This document shows, piece by piece, positions 16,253 through 24,083 of a DNA stretch of 30,845 bases. Source of the DNA: JAZNQN01 sp045590195 (GTDB taxonomy: Bacteria > Bacillota > Clostridia > UMGS1883 > UMGS1540); assembly GCA_045590195.1 (NCBI GenBank), contig JAZNQN010000077.1, positions 1 through 30,845 of the forward strand, given 5' to 3'. Made by a program: the position numbers and the translations under genes. How positions within the stretch are numbered: position 1 is the stretch's first letter; every line of letters starts with the position of its first letter. Under the pieces are notes generated by a model. It was not told the origin of the DNA and searched no databases. It saw only the letters and a program-made list of their open reading frames with translations.

Positions 16253-17674
16253 ATGAAAAATGTAAACGATATTCTTAAAATGATTAAGGAAAACGACATT
16301 AAAATGGTCGACTTTAAAATGGTTGACATTAATGGTCAGTTCCGCCATGTAACAATTCCTGCAAAGAACTTTTCGGAAAAAACAATGAAAAACGGTATCG
16401 GCTTTGATGCTTCAAACTACGGCTATGCTGTTGTTGAAAAAAGCGATATGGTATTTATTCCCGACCCTGATACAGCTGTAATCGATCCATTTTGCGAAAT
16501 CCCAACTCTTTCTATGACAGGTAATGCGATGATTATATCCTCGCCCGAAAATCTTCCTTTAAAGCAGTATCCAAGAAATATCACCCTTGCCGCAGAGCAG
16601 TATCTTAAAGACAGCGGCATTGCTGATACAATGCTTATTTTGCCTGAGTTTGAATTTTATCTTTTCGATAATGTTGCATGGAATGTATCGGGCAGCAATG
16701 TAAGCGCAACCGTTGATGCCCAGCAGGCACACTGGAACAGTGGCTTTGAAGGCAGCGGAAATATAGTTGCAAAACAGAAAAACTATCACATTGCAAAGCC
16801 TTTTGATACAACATACGAGGCAAGAAGCGAAATGTGTATGCTTATTGACGATGCAGGTATTGCGCTTAACTACCACCACCCCGAGGTTGGAGCGGCAGGT
16901 CAGTTTGAAATTGAACCTGAGCTTGGCCAGATGTCGAAAATGGCCGATGCCACAATGATGATTAAATATATCATTCATAATACCGCAAGAAAACACGGCC
17001 TCTCCGCAACATTTATGCCAAAGCCTGTTATGGGCGAGGCAGGAAACGGTATGCACGTTCATATGCTTTTACTTAAAGACGGAAAGCCTGTATTCTCCGA
17101 CGATAACGGCTATTCAAACTTAAGCCGCGAGGCACACTATTTTATGGGCGGACTTTTAAAACATATTGCATCTCTCTGCGCTCTTACAAACCCGAGCACA
17201 AACTCGTTCAAACGTCTTGTTCCCGGTTTTGAAGCTCCTGTTACAGTTGGATATGCAACAAGTAACCGCAGCGCAGTTATCCGTATTCCTGCTTATGCTA
17301 AATCACCTGAGCTTCGTCGCTTTGAACTTCGTAACCCCGATGCGACCTGTAACCCATATTTCTGCTATGCGGCAATACTTATGGCAGGTATCGACGGCAT
17401 CAAAAACAAAATTGATCCTCACGAAAACGGCTGGGGCCCATACGATGTTAACCTTTATCATCTCCCTGAAGAAGAAAAGGCTAAGCTTAAACACCTTCCA
17501 ACTTCACTTGATGAAGCCCTTACAGCCCTTGAAAACGACCACGATTATCTTTTGGCAGGCGGCGTATTCCCTGAAGAGCTTATTAAAAACTTTATTAAAA
17601 CAAAACGCGAAGAAGTTTCTGAGCTTTCAAAAATCCCTCACCCTGCTGAGTTTGATAAATATTATAATTTATAA
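16253..17674 (+). CDS. glnA: Glutamine synthetase, type I
   Basis: This 473-residue enzyme makes glutamine from glutamate, ammonia and ATP as a cytoplasmic dodecamer. GSI signatures are clear: the N-terminal VDFKMVDINGQFRHVTIP, PEFEFYLFD (about 131-139), KPVMGEAGNGMHVHM (257-271), NRSAVIRIP (338-346) and the C-terminal HPAEFDKYYNL. It is longer than the common Firmicute GSI-alpha (about 440). It carries the NLYHLPEEE segment with Y402 aligned to the adenylylated tyrosine of E. coli GlnA (NLYDLPPEE), a GSI-beta-like trait. AAGGAGATG lies before the ATG at 16253. The downstream secreted-protein gene starts 12 bases after the stop. Confidence 0.97.
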   Translation: MKNVNDILKMIKENDIKMVDFKMVDINGQFRHVTIPAKNFSEKTMKNGIGFDASNYGYAVVEKSDMVFIPDPDTAVIDPFCEIPTLSMTGNAMIISSPENLPLKQYPRNITLAAEQYLKDSGIADTMLILPEFEFYLFDNVAWNVSGSNVSATVDAQQAHWNSGFEGSGNIVAKQKNYHIAKPFDTTYEARSEMCMLIDDAGIALNYHHPEVGAAGQFEIEPELGQMSKMADATMMIKYIIHNTARKHGLSATFMPKPVMGEAGNGMHVHMLLLKDGKPVFSDDNGYSNLSREAHYFMGGLLKHIASLCALTNPSTNSFKRLVPGFEAPVTVGYATSNRSAVIRIPAYAKSPELRRFELRNPDATCNPYFCYAAILMAGIDGIKNKIDPHENGWGPYDVNLYHLPEEEKAKLKHLPTSLDEALTALENDHDYLLAGGVFPEELIKNFIKTKREEVSELSKIPHPAEFDKYYNL

Positions 17675-17686
17675 AGGATGAATTAA

Positions 17687-19600
17687 ATGAAAAAGCTTAT
17701 AAGTATTTTACTGATATTTTCAATGCTTTTCATCTATGTATCTGCAACCGGAAATACAACTCCATCTTTCTCTAATCAATTAGTAAAAGCTGCTGCCGAG
17801 CAGTTTGCAGAGCTTTTAAACGGTTCCGAAGGCACTGTGTGTTCGGTTTCGCAAAATGTTGTTACATTGAATTGTTCTCTACAAGATATGCCAAATATCA
17901 CCGTACCTACAGGCGGAAAAATTATATTTGATATGAACGAATATAGCTTTGGGGCCAAAAATAAAGTTTCCGAATCTGATACTCCGCTGTTTTATATTCC
18001 GGAAGGTGCAGAATTTGAAATCAGAAATGGCTCGATAAGGGCCGCTGGTGGTTACAACTTTTGCGGTGGGATAGCTATTGAAAACCACGGAACACTTATA
18101 ATAAATAATTCTGTAATTTATGGTGGAGATTCCCAGGATACCGCCACCCCCGGCGGCGGTGGCGGCGGTGGAGGTGGCGGCAGTTCCACCAGACCATCAA
18201 CTCCTTACAATGCTGTTGGAGAAATGTTTGCAGAAACAACAAACAATACCACAAATAATCCCGGCGGTACTGCAATTATAAATTATGGTGCTCTTACACT
18301 TGAAAACTCAAATGCAAACGGTGGATACGCTGAAAGTGCCACAAGTGGTTCTGCAATTATAAACTATGGCACTATTACTTCTGCCAACAGCTACATAACA
18401 GGCGGCGAATCTCGTGAACATTCAAGCAATGCAAGCATTGTAAATTCAGGTACTTTCGAAGCTGTAAATACTTATATACGCGGTGGTTCCGGGCAAACAA
18501 ATGCTGAATCAGCCATAGAAAACTCCGGCACTTTAAAACTTGATAATTGCAATGTAACGGGCGGTAATTCCAATTCAGGAACTGCCGGAACCGGAATAAC
18601 AAACACGAATGATTGCTACTTAAAAGACAGCCGTATAGAGGGCGGTACCAGCTACTCTTCCAAAGGAACCCCCGGTATTTTAAATAGCGGTAATATTGAG
18701 TTTGACAACAGTGTTGTTTTTGGCGGACATTCGGAAACTGACAATATGCCTTGTGGTAACGGAATTGATAATTGTGGTACTGTTACAATAAAGTCAGGTC
18801 AGGTCAGCGGATGTGACGGCCATAGCGGCGGTCATGGTATTTATAATTATAACGGGGCATCCCTTGATATATATGCTCCTACAATTCCCGATGTGTTCAC
18901 TTTGATTTATGGCGGATGCGGAATCGGCACCGGAAATGCCATTTATAACGAAGGCACTCTCAATATTTATGGAGGAGAAATCCGAGGTGGCTACTCGCAG
19001 GAGTATAATGGTAGTGCAGCTATTTATTCTACATGCCAGTTTGTTTTAAATGGTGGTACAATATGTGGTGGAAATGGTGCGTGTGCGGTTATAGTTGAAA
19101 AACCGGAAAACGATGAAAGTGAATACGACTTTATATTCAGAGGCGGCGTGCTTCAGGGCGGTTATGATGATGAACCCGAAGTTTTTGCAACTGCTGCCAC
19201 ATTTATAGTGGAATATGGGTACACCACCGCAGAAAAAAACAGTGAGTTTGATCAATGGCTGATTTTACGCGATAGCTCATCAACAAAAAAATATTTGAAA
19301 TGCCAGAAAACACTTACTCTCAGCAATATCGGCAGTGATGTAATTGATGGTATTTCGAAATCAGTAATAAACATTGAATCTTCTGCTGAAATTGCTGACA
19401 AAAAAATATATGTTGCAACCTACGACAATAATAAAAAACTTATAGATTTTGGTGTTGCAAAACATATTACAGGCTATGAATATTCAGCTTTGCTTCCGTA
19501 TGACTTTTATGGAAATGTATATACAGTGAAAATTTTTGTATGGGATATGTCTGAAGGTACGAAAAACGAAAGTAGTGCGGAAATTATTGCTGTAAGATAG
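17687..19600 (+). CDS. Secreted repeat protein, probable beta-helix, unknown function
   Basis: This 637-residue protein has an N-terminal signal peptide (MKKLISILLIFSMLFIYVSA, 1-20), no lipobox and no visible sortase or membrane anchor. Residues about 127-465 hold ten or so imperfect repeats of about 24 residues on the pattern G-x-A-I-x-N-x-G-T-L-x-x-x-N-S-x-I-x-G-G. The pattern recalls pectate-lyase-like or polymorphic-outer-membrane-type beta-helices. An uninterrupted Gly10 run (156-165) lies between the first and second repeats. The last about 100 residues form a different domain. AAAGGATG precedes the ATG, 12 bases after the glnA stop, and a strong terminator follows. It is probably an exported surface or carbohydrate-interacting protein; that is inference. 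Confidence 0.8.
   Translation: MKKLISILLIFSMLFIYVSATGNTTPSFSNQLVKAAAEQFAELLNGSEGTVCSVSQNVVTLNCSLQDMPNITVPTGGKIIFDMNEYSFGAKNKVSESDTPLFYIPEGAEFEIRNGSIRAAGGYNFCGGIAIENHGTLIINNSVIYGGDSQDTATPGGGGGGGGGGSSTRPSTPYNAVGEMFAETTNNTTNNPGGTAIINYGALTLENSNANGGYAESATSGSAIINYGTITSANSYITGGESREHSSNASIVNSGTFEAVNTYIRGGSGQTNAESAIENSGTLKLDNCNVTGGNSNSGTAGTGITNTNDCYLKDSRIEGGTSYSSKGTPGILNSGNIEFDNSVVFGGHSETDNMPCGNGIDNCGTVTIKSGQVSGCDGHSGGHGIYNYNGASLDIYAPTIPDVFTLIYGGCGIGTGNAIYNEGTLNIYGGEIRGGYSQEYNGSAAIYSTCQFVLNGGTICGGNGACAVIVEKPENDESEYDFIFRGGVLQGGYDDEPEVFATAATFIVEYGYTTAEKNSEFDQWLILRDSSSTKKYLKCQKTLTLSNIGSDVIDGISKSVINIESSAEIADKKIYVATYDNNKKLIDFGVAKHITGYEYSALLPYDFYGNVYTVKIFVWDMSEGTKNESSAEIIAVR
18065..19081 (+). repeat. Tandem degenerate repeats (about 24 residues) within the secreted protein
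   Basis: The coding repeats carry the recurring core A-I-x-N-x-G-T-x-x-x-x-N-S-x-x-x-G-G. The run of GGN glycine codons at 18152-18181 interrupts the series. It mixes GGC, GGT and GGA, so it is less slippage-prone than a pure repeat. Confidence 0.8.
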
Positions 19601-19607
19601 TATAACA

Positions 19608-19632
19608 AACACCCCCGATATACGGGGGTGTT
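19608..19632. terminator. Terminator after the secreted repeat protein
   Basis: Stem AACACCCCCG / CGGGGGTGTT with a 5-base loop, followed by TTCGTTT on the plus strand and TTTGTTAT on the minus strand. It probably serves both convergent transcripts. Confidence 0.88.
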
Positions 19633-19646
19633 TTCGTTTAGAGTTC

Positions 19647-19850
19647 TTATTTTATCTCTTCAAATCTCTTAACCTTTTTGCCGCCAATTTCAATTTCATC
19701 ATCCCACATTGAAAGCGGCCTTGTCCATATTTCTCCTTCTCCGTAAAGGGCCTGATACACAACCATTTTTTGGAGAGTTTCCGAATGTGTGGCTATGCAA
19801 AGCACCTTGTAACAATTACCTTTATAGTGTTTGTAAGTTTTTCCTTCCAT
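19647..19850 (-). CDS. DUF1653 domain protein
   Basis: This 67-residue protein consists of one DUF1653 domain, a small beta-rich domain of unknown function common in bacteria. The family pattern YKHYKGNCYKVLCIATHSET, MVVYQALYGEGEIWTRPL and F-E-E near the end is intact. AAGGAGG lies upstream of the ATG. The gene starts 10 bases after the AraC stop, so it is the second gene of that regulator's transcript. Nothing in the sequence indicates its role. Confidence 0.9.
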   Translation of the reverse strand: MEGKTYKHYKGNCYKVLCIATHSETLQKMVVYQALYGEGEIWTRPLSMWDDEIEIGGKKVKRFEEIK

Positions 19851-19860
19851 ATAATCCTCC

Positions 19861-20712
19861 TTAAAGCTCTGCGTGAAGCTTTCTTTGCCTGTATTTTTTA
19901 GGGGTAATTCCCGTATTTTCTCTGAATGCTTTTATAAAATATGCCACCGAGCCAAAGCCGCATTTCCAGGCAATTTTCTCAAGGTCAAACTGGGTTGTAA
20001 TTAAAAAGTTTTTCGCAACACGGATTCTGTAATAAATAAGATACTGGCGAAGCGTTTTGCCCGTTTCCCCTTTTATAATGCGGCTTAAATGATAAGGGTG
20101 ATAACCGAATCGGGCGGCTATTATTTCGTTTGTAAGGGTGCTGTCGCCATAGTTTTCGTGAATAAAACTTATAACTTTTTCACACAAATCTGAATACTCG
20201 TTATTCTGGCTCTGGCGAACAAATTCAAGTAAACAAAGCTTTAAAAACGCCGATGCCTCTTCCCCGAAGAAGATGCTTTTCATAAGAAACTTTTCTGTAC
20301 ACTGCCTAAGAAGCTGCTCAATTTGCGGCATTATTCTTATAATCGGCTTTGACAAAAGGGCCGGCAATTCATATTTCGGTTTACCGGAAGGGTTATAGCT
20401 TTGTTTTGTTGCCGTTCCAAAAGATGATGAAAACTGCGAGAAATTGTTTATCAAATCGAAATCCAGTACAATTATATTAAAATTCTCCTTTAAATCAAGC
20501 TTGAAAACGTATTCGCTTTCCGGCGGAAAATATATGGCAGTTTTGTTTGAAATATTATATTCCTTTCCGTTTACTAAAACGCTTCCCTCAGCATTTTTAA
20601 TAAAAAAAACGCGGCAGTCATAACAAACGCTCATTTCCTTTTTATTATTGAAATCTGCAAAATAATGAATACGGGCATATCTTATAAAAGGATTTATGTC
20701 AGATATTTTCAT
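19861..20712 (-). CDS. AraC family transcriptional regulator (third in window)
   Basis: This 283-residue protein has an N-terminal cupin-like sensor (YDCRVFFIKNAEGSVLVNGK, KTAIYFPPESEYVFKLD, about 28-75). Its C-terminal AraC DNA-binding domain covers about 180-280 (RFGYHPYHLSRIIKGETGKTL and WKCGFGSVAYFIKAFRENTG). GAGG precedes the ATG at 20712. It is divergent from the U32-like gene and the iron-sulfur protein cluster, with a 100-base shared promoter region in which the two promoters overlap. The natural inference is that it controls that cluster. Confidence 0.92.
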   Translation of the reverse strand: MKISDINPFIRYARIHYFADFNNKKEMSVCYDCRVFFIKNAEGSVLVNGKEYNISNKTAIYFPPESEYVFKLDLKENFNIIVLDFDLINNFSQFSSSFGTATKQSYNPSGKPKYELPALLSKPIIRIMPQIEQLLRQCTEKFLMKSIFFGEEASAFLKLCLLEFVRQSQNNEYSDLCEKVISFIHENYGDSTLTNEIIAARFGYHPYHLSRIIKGETGKTLRQYLIYYRIRVAKNFLITTQFDLEKIAWKCGFGSVAYFIKAFRENTGITPKKYRQRKLHAEL

Positions 20713-20744
20713 AAAAACCTCACCATCTTTGTTTTGTTATATTT

Positions 20745-20777
20745 TTTGTTGTTTTTTTTATACATTATAACAACAAA
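20745..20777. promoter_or_regulatory. Candidate operator: inverted repeat TTTGTTGT / ACAACAAA
   Basis: Perfect 8-bp arms at 20745-20752 and 20770-20777, extending to 10 of 12 matching. The right arm fills the spacer of the AraC gene's promoter, so a bound protein would block that promoter. Binding is inferred only. Confidence 0.4.
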
Positions 20778-20792
20778 ATATGATATAGTCAA
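20764..20792 (-). promoter_or_regulatory. Promoter of the third AraC/DUF1653 transcript
   Basis: On the minus strand, TTGACT (20792-20787), a 17-bp spacer and TATAAT (20769-20764). A plus-strand extended -10 (TG-A-TATAGT, 20781-20789, no good -35) overlaps it and is the best candidate for the divergent gene. Confidence 0.75.
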
Positions 20793-20811
20793 TATATGCG
20801 AGGTGAAAAAT

Positions 20812-21825
20812 GTGAAATTTTCAGTTGGATACCAGCTTTTTGACGATGATGTTTTTATGGACAAAATAATTGAATATAAAGAAAGCATTTCTGAGGTTTA
20901 TTTTTCTTTTGGCGATTTTCCAAACGGCAGAAATAATCAGCTTAAAAGAGCCGATATGACCGCCTGGGAAGCACAAGCAAAACAAATAAAAGACCTCGAA
21001 AAACTATCAAAAGAAGGTATTTCCTTAAATCTTCTTTTTAACGCCACCTGCTATGGCGAAAACAGCCAGTCGCGCGCGTTTTTCGAAAGAATAGGCGACA
21101 CTGTGGATTACATACAAACAAATTTTACCCTTGGCGGAATAACTACAACCTCTCCCCTTATTGCAGGTTTTGTTAAAAACAATTTTGAAGGTATTGATAC
21201 CCGTGCCTCGGTTAATATGGGCGTTGGCACAATTGAAGGCATGGAATATATCGCCGATGTTTACGACAGTTTTTATCTGAAAAGAGAGCTAAATCACGAC
21301 TTTAATAAAATTCGTGAGCTTAAGGCCTGGTGTGATGAAAATGGCAAAAAGCTTTACGCCCTTGCAAACAGCGGTTGCCTTAATAACTGCTCCGCTCACA
21401 CTTTTCACGATAATTTAGTTTCTCACGAGAGCGAAATTTCGAAAATGGATAACGGCTTTTCTTTTGAAGGCGTTTGCAAAAAATATCTTCAGAAAGACGA
21501 TAACATTTACAAAATATTTGAGGTTTCAAGCTTTATAAGGCCTGAAGATGTTCATTTATACGAAGAGCTTTTTCCTTCAATGAAGCTTGCAACAAGGGTT
21601 TCGGGCAATCCTATGAAAATTTTAAATGCTTACATTGGCTATAAAAAATTTGTAGGCTCAACACTCGATTTGCTTGAGCCAAATCATACAGCCGCCCTTT
21701 ACCCCTATATGGTTGAAAACAGTCTTATCAAAGGCGAAATTATAAACGATAAGCTTATATACACAAATCCCGATGAAGCGATAGTTAAACTTATGGTGAC
21801 AGGAGATATCCGAACCACGCCTTAA
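20812..21825 (+). CDS. Unrecognised TIM-barrel-like protein, weak peptidase U32 resemblance
   Basis: This 337-residue cytoplasmic protein starts at a GTG (20812) placed 7 bases after GAGGTG; the overlapping ATG reads straight into TGA. The layout suggests a TIM barrel: a strand/helix N-terminus (VKFSVGYQLFDDDVF, EVYFSFGDFPNGR) and a mid-protein LYALANSGCLNNCSAHTFHDN segment. The paired cysteines and His recall the U32/UbiU-type collagenase-like family, but the four-cysteine pattern is not obvious. The last 11 residues (LMVTGDIRTTP) are encoded by the left end of the inserted repeat element, so the native C-terminus may have been altered. The gene leads into the iron-sulfur cluster and is probably controlled by the divergent AraC protein. 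The function is unknown. Confidence 0.75.
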   Translation: MKFSVGYQLFDDDVFMDKIIEYKESISEVYFSFGDFPNGRNNQLKRADMTAWEAQAKQIKDLEKLSKEGISLNLLFNATCYGENSQSRAFFERIGDTVDYIQTNFTLGGITTTSPLIAGFVKNNFEGIDTRASVNMGVGTIEGMEYIADVYDSFYLKRELNHDFNKIRELKAWCDENGKKLYALANSGCLNNCSAHTFHDNLVSHESEISKMDNGFSFEGVCKKYLQKDDNIYKIFEVSSFIRPEDVHLYEELFPSMKLATRVSGNPMKILNAYIGYKKFVGSTLDLLEPNHTAALYPYMVENSLIKGEIINDKLIYTNPDEAIVKLMVTGDIRTTP

Positions 21826-22070
21826 ACAGCGTAATTTCGGTGTATTTCGGCTTGTCATCTTTGCAAGGCGTCAGCCTTGCTTCATCTTTCGCACCAAAAT
21901 CCCTTTGAAATTTCATCAGTTTAAGGTCGAAGAATTTTCAAAGAGGGAATTTTATGCTTATGTAAGGCAAAAACGCAGGTAATCCTAACGGATTACCGAG
22001 TATTTTAACGTGGCAGAAGCGAGAATTAACCATTGAAAATCGAGGTTCGGATAACTTCTGTCACCATAAG
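21790..22070. mobile_element. MITE-like element with 30-bp terminal inverted repeats
   Basis: The ends 21790-21819 and 22041-22070 are inverted copies of each other matching at 27 of 30 bases. Both share the outer core CTTATGGTGACAG and, inside it, TATCCGAACC. The 281-bp interior has no gene but contains hairpins: GCAAGGC-GTCA-GCCTTGC (21863-21880), CCCTTTGAAA/TTTCAAAGAGGG (21901-21947) and GGTAATCC-TAAC-GGATTACC (21978-21997). This is the form of a non-autonomous miniature transposon. A TA next to each end might be the target duplication, but that is not certain. It supplies the stop region of the gene before it and ends 1-2 bases before the ribosome binding site of the gene after it. Confidence 0.8.
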
Positions 22071-22080
22071 GAGGACATTT

Positions 22081-23160
22081 ATGTTAACAAGTGAGATGAT
22101 TAAAAAGGCTGCCCTCGAAGCAGGTGCCGATGCCTGCGGCATAGCGCCTATGTCACGTTTTGAAGGTGCGCCTAAAGAAATGGACCCCAGATACCTTTTC
22201 CCGCATGCGAAAAGCTGTATCGGCTTTGTTTTTCGTATTCCACGTGGTGTTCAGCGTGGTATTGAAGAAGGTACTCAGTTTTATCAGTACCCATCAATGG
22301 CTTACGGCGGCATTAACGAAATTTATGCCCCTGCAGTACTCCACCATGTTGGCAGAGTTATTGAAGATGAAGGGTATGAGGCGGTAGTTTACAGAAACAC
22401 AGGTGCCAGAGGCATTGTTTCTGATATGGACGGTAGCCCCGGAAACTCCCTTTCCCCTGAGGAACAGATTGAAGTTAGCAAACACGCGAAGGGCAAAACA
22501 GCCCACCACAGAAGCGTTCAGTTCACCCGTGAGGTTTCAGAGGGCAAAGTTCCTCCCGATTTGCAGTTTCAGTTCCGTATTGCGGCTGTTGCCTGCGGCC
22601 TTGGCGAAATTGGCTGGAGCAAAATGCTTTTAACTCCCGAATTTGGCCCACTTCAGCGTGTAGCATTTATTTTTACAGATGCAGAGCTTGAGTATGACGA
22701 AATGTATTCAGGCGAGCCACTTTGCAGAAAGTGCGGCGCTTGTGTAAGAGAATGCCCGGGAAGCTGTATTCCTGCTCTTAACTCCGGCAAAACAGTTAAA
22801 ATAAATCTCGCCGGCAAAGAAATTGAATGGGGCGACATTGATATGTGGCGCTGCTACGCTTTCTATACACACGGTGGCAGATACTATAACCCATTCGTTC
22901 CAAAAGAAGTTTTTGATAAAAACGAAGGCGGTATGCTCGACCTTCTTGAAGGCGTAACCGACGATGCAAACGAAAAAGAAATTATGAAGGTTTACACATC
23001 CCTTGAACAATATTTTCCAAGCTGGGTTGGATACAATATGGCTAAATGCGGCGGTTGTATCCGTGCTTGCGTAAGCGTTCTCGAGAAAAAAGGCGGTTGT
23101 ATGGCAGGCAGATTTAAAGAGCCGCTCCGCACTAAAAAAGCCTGGAAAATGGACAGATAG
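22081..23160 (+). CDS. QueG/reductive-dehalogenase-like double [4Fe-4S] protein, paralogue 1
   Basis: This 359-residue cytoplasmic protein belongs to the COG1600-like group (epoxyqueuosine reductase, reductive dehalogenase core). Residues about 1-205 look like the nitroreductase-type corrinoid-binding domain: GADACGIAPMSRF, FRIPRGVQRG, ACGLGEIGWSKMLLTPEFGP (172-190) and IFTD. Next comes a first ferredoxin-type cluster C215-x2-C218-x2-C221-x3-C225-P, a lone C258 in WRCYAFY, and a second cluster C323-x2-C326-x3-C330. There is no Tat signal. The ATG at 22081 has AAGGAGG upstream. It is first of three tandem paralogues; the inserted element lies directly upstream, and no promoter is evident between them. 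It is probably a redox enzyme; the substrate is unknown, and QueG function is unlikely for all three copies. Confidence 0.85.
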   Translation: MLTSEMIKKAALEAGADACGIAPMSRFEGAPKEMDPRYLFPHAKSCIGFVFRIPRGVQRGIEEGTQFYQYPSMAYGGINEIYAPAVLHHVGRVIEDEGYEAVVYRNTGARGIVSDMDGSPGNSLSPEEQIEVSKHAKGKTAHHRSVQFTREVSEGKVPPDLQFQFRIAAVACGLGEIGWSKMLLTPEFGPLQRVAFIFTDAELEYDEMYSGEPLCRKCGACVRECPGSCIPALNSGKTVKINLAGKEIEWGDIDMWRCYAFYTHGGRYYNPFVPKEVFDKNEGGMLDLLEGVTDDANEKEIMKVYTSLEQYFPSWVGYNMAKCGGCIRACVSVLEKKGGCMAGRFKEPLRTKKAWKMDR

Positions 23161-23177
23161 GAAGAGGTGAAGTAAAA

Positions 23178-24083
23178 ATGCTTACAGCTAAAGATATTAA
23201 AGAAAAAGCAAAAGAATTCGGCGCTACTATTTGCGGCATAGGTAATGTGGAGCTTTTCAGAGGAGATGACCCTCAGCGCAGCCCATTCTCAATTTTGCCC
23301 GGTGCCAAAAGTATTATAGGCTTTGGTATAAAAATTCCACGCGGACTTATGACAGCTATGGATAATAGCCGCCAGTACTACAGCTACACAAATTTGGGCG
23401 TAAAATACATAGACGAATCATTTGCAGAGATTTTTCTTCTTAAAATGGGCGGCCTTATTGAAAACGAAGGCTACGATGCCTGCCTTCAGAGATTTGTTCC
23501 CGGTTTTAAAATAAAGGGCGACAAATCAACAAACCCTGAAGTCAGCCGAATTTACGAACTTCAGTTTGCTTCTCCCGTTGAAGAAGGCAAGCCTTGCCCC
23601 GATGTTATTATTGACTATAACAAAGCAGCCTGGGTTTGCGGCCTTGGTAAAGAAGGTCTTCACGGCAAAGTAATTGCTCCTAAATATGGCACATTTATGC
23701 GCTTTGTTTATATTATTACCGACCTTCCGCTTGAATTTGACGAGCCTTTTGAAAACACCCTTTGCGACGGTTGCGGTGAGTGCATTAAAGCCTGCCCCGG
23801 CAAAGCAGTAACAGAAAGCGGGGTTGACAGCTGGCAGTGCAGCGTTTACTACCGTGGTGCACATAAATCAAACCCATTTATTGGCGAAGATTTTCTTAAA
23901 GACCACCCCGAGCGCGAAGCTATTTTAAACGGCGACAAAAAGTTTGACCGTGACAGCGCTCAGGAAATTTATCCCGAACTTAAATTTATGCCTAACACAC
24001 ATTTTGGATATGTTCCCTGCCTTTGTGCAAAAAAATGTGAAATGGCTTGTTATAAGCACTTAAAGGAGGCAGGAAAATTATGA
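23178..24083 (+). CDS. QueG/reductive-dehalogenase-like [4Fe-4S] protein, paralogue 2
   Basis: This 301-residue paralogue has the same order of domains. The core segment VCGLGKEGLHGKVIAPKYG and ITDLPLEFDEP (about 153-190) is strikingly like the matching stretch of reductive dehalogenases. The first cluster is C196-x2-C199-x2-C202-x3-C206-P, with C221 in WQCSVYY. The second cluster differs from paralogue 1: C281-x-C283-x3-C287-x3-C291. It lacks paralogue 1's insertion between the clusters. GAGGTG lies upstream, 17 bases after the previous stop. Its stop overlaps the start of the next gene (ATGA), so translation is coupled. The pair or trio may form a complex. Confidence 0.85.
   Translation: MLTAKDIKEKAKEFGATICGIGNVELFRGDDPQRSPFSILPGAKSIIGFGIKIPRGLMTAMDNSRQYYSYTNLGVKYIDESFAEIFLLKMGGLIENEGYDACLQRFVPGFKIKGDKSTNPEVSRIYELQFASPVEEGKPCPDVIIDYNKAAWVCGLGKEGLHGKVIAPKYGTFMRFVYIITDLPLEFDEPFENTLCDGCGECIKACPGKAVTESGVDSWQCSVYYRGAHKSNPFIGEDFLKDHPEREAILNGDKKFDRDSAQEIYPELKFMPNTHFGYVPCLCAKKCEMACYKHLKEAGKL

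Noticed and set aside
16423..17062. Antisense open frames inside glnA
   Set aside because: They are shadows of a strongly conserved coding region with no start signals.
20665..20811. Hydrophobic N-terminal extension of the U32-like protein that could pass for a signal anchor
   Set aside because: The stretch is the T-rich divergent promoter region read in frame, overlaps the start of the AraC gene and has no ribosome binding site; the GTG at 20812 does.
21863..21880. Hairpin after the U32-like gene taken as a terminator
   Set aside because: It has no T-tract and lies inside the MITE-like element.
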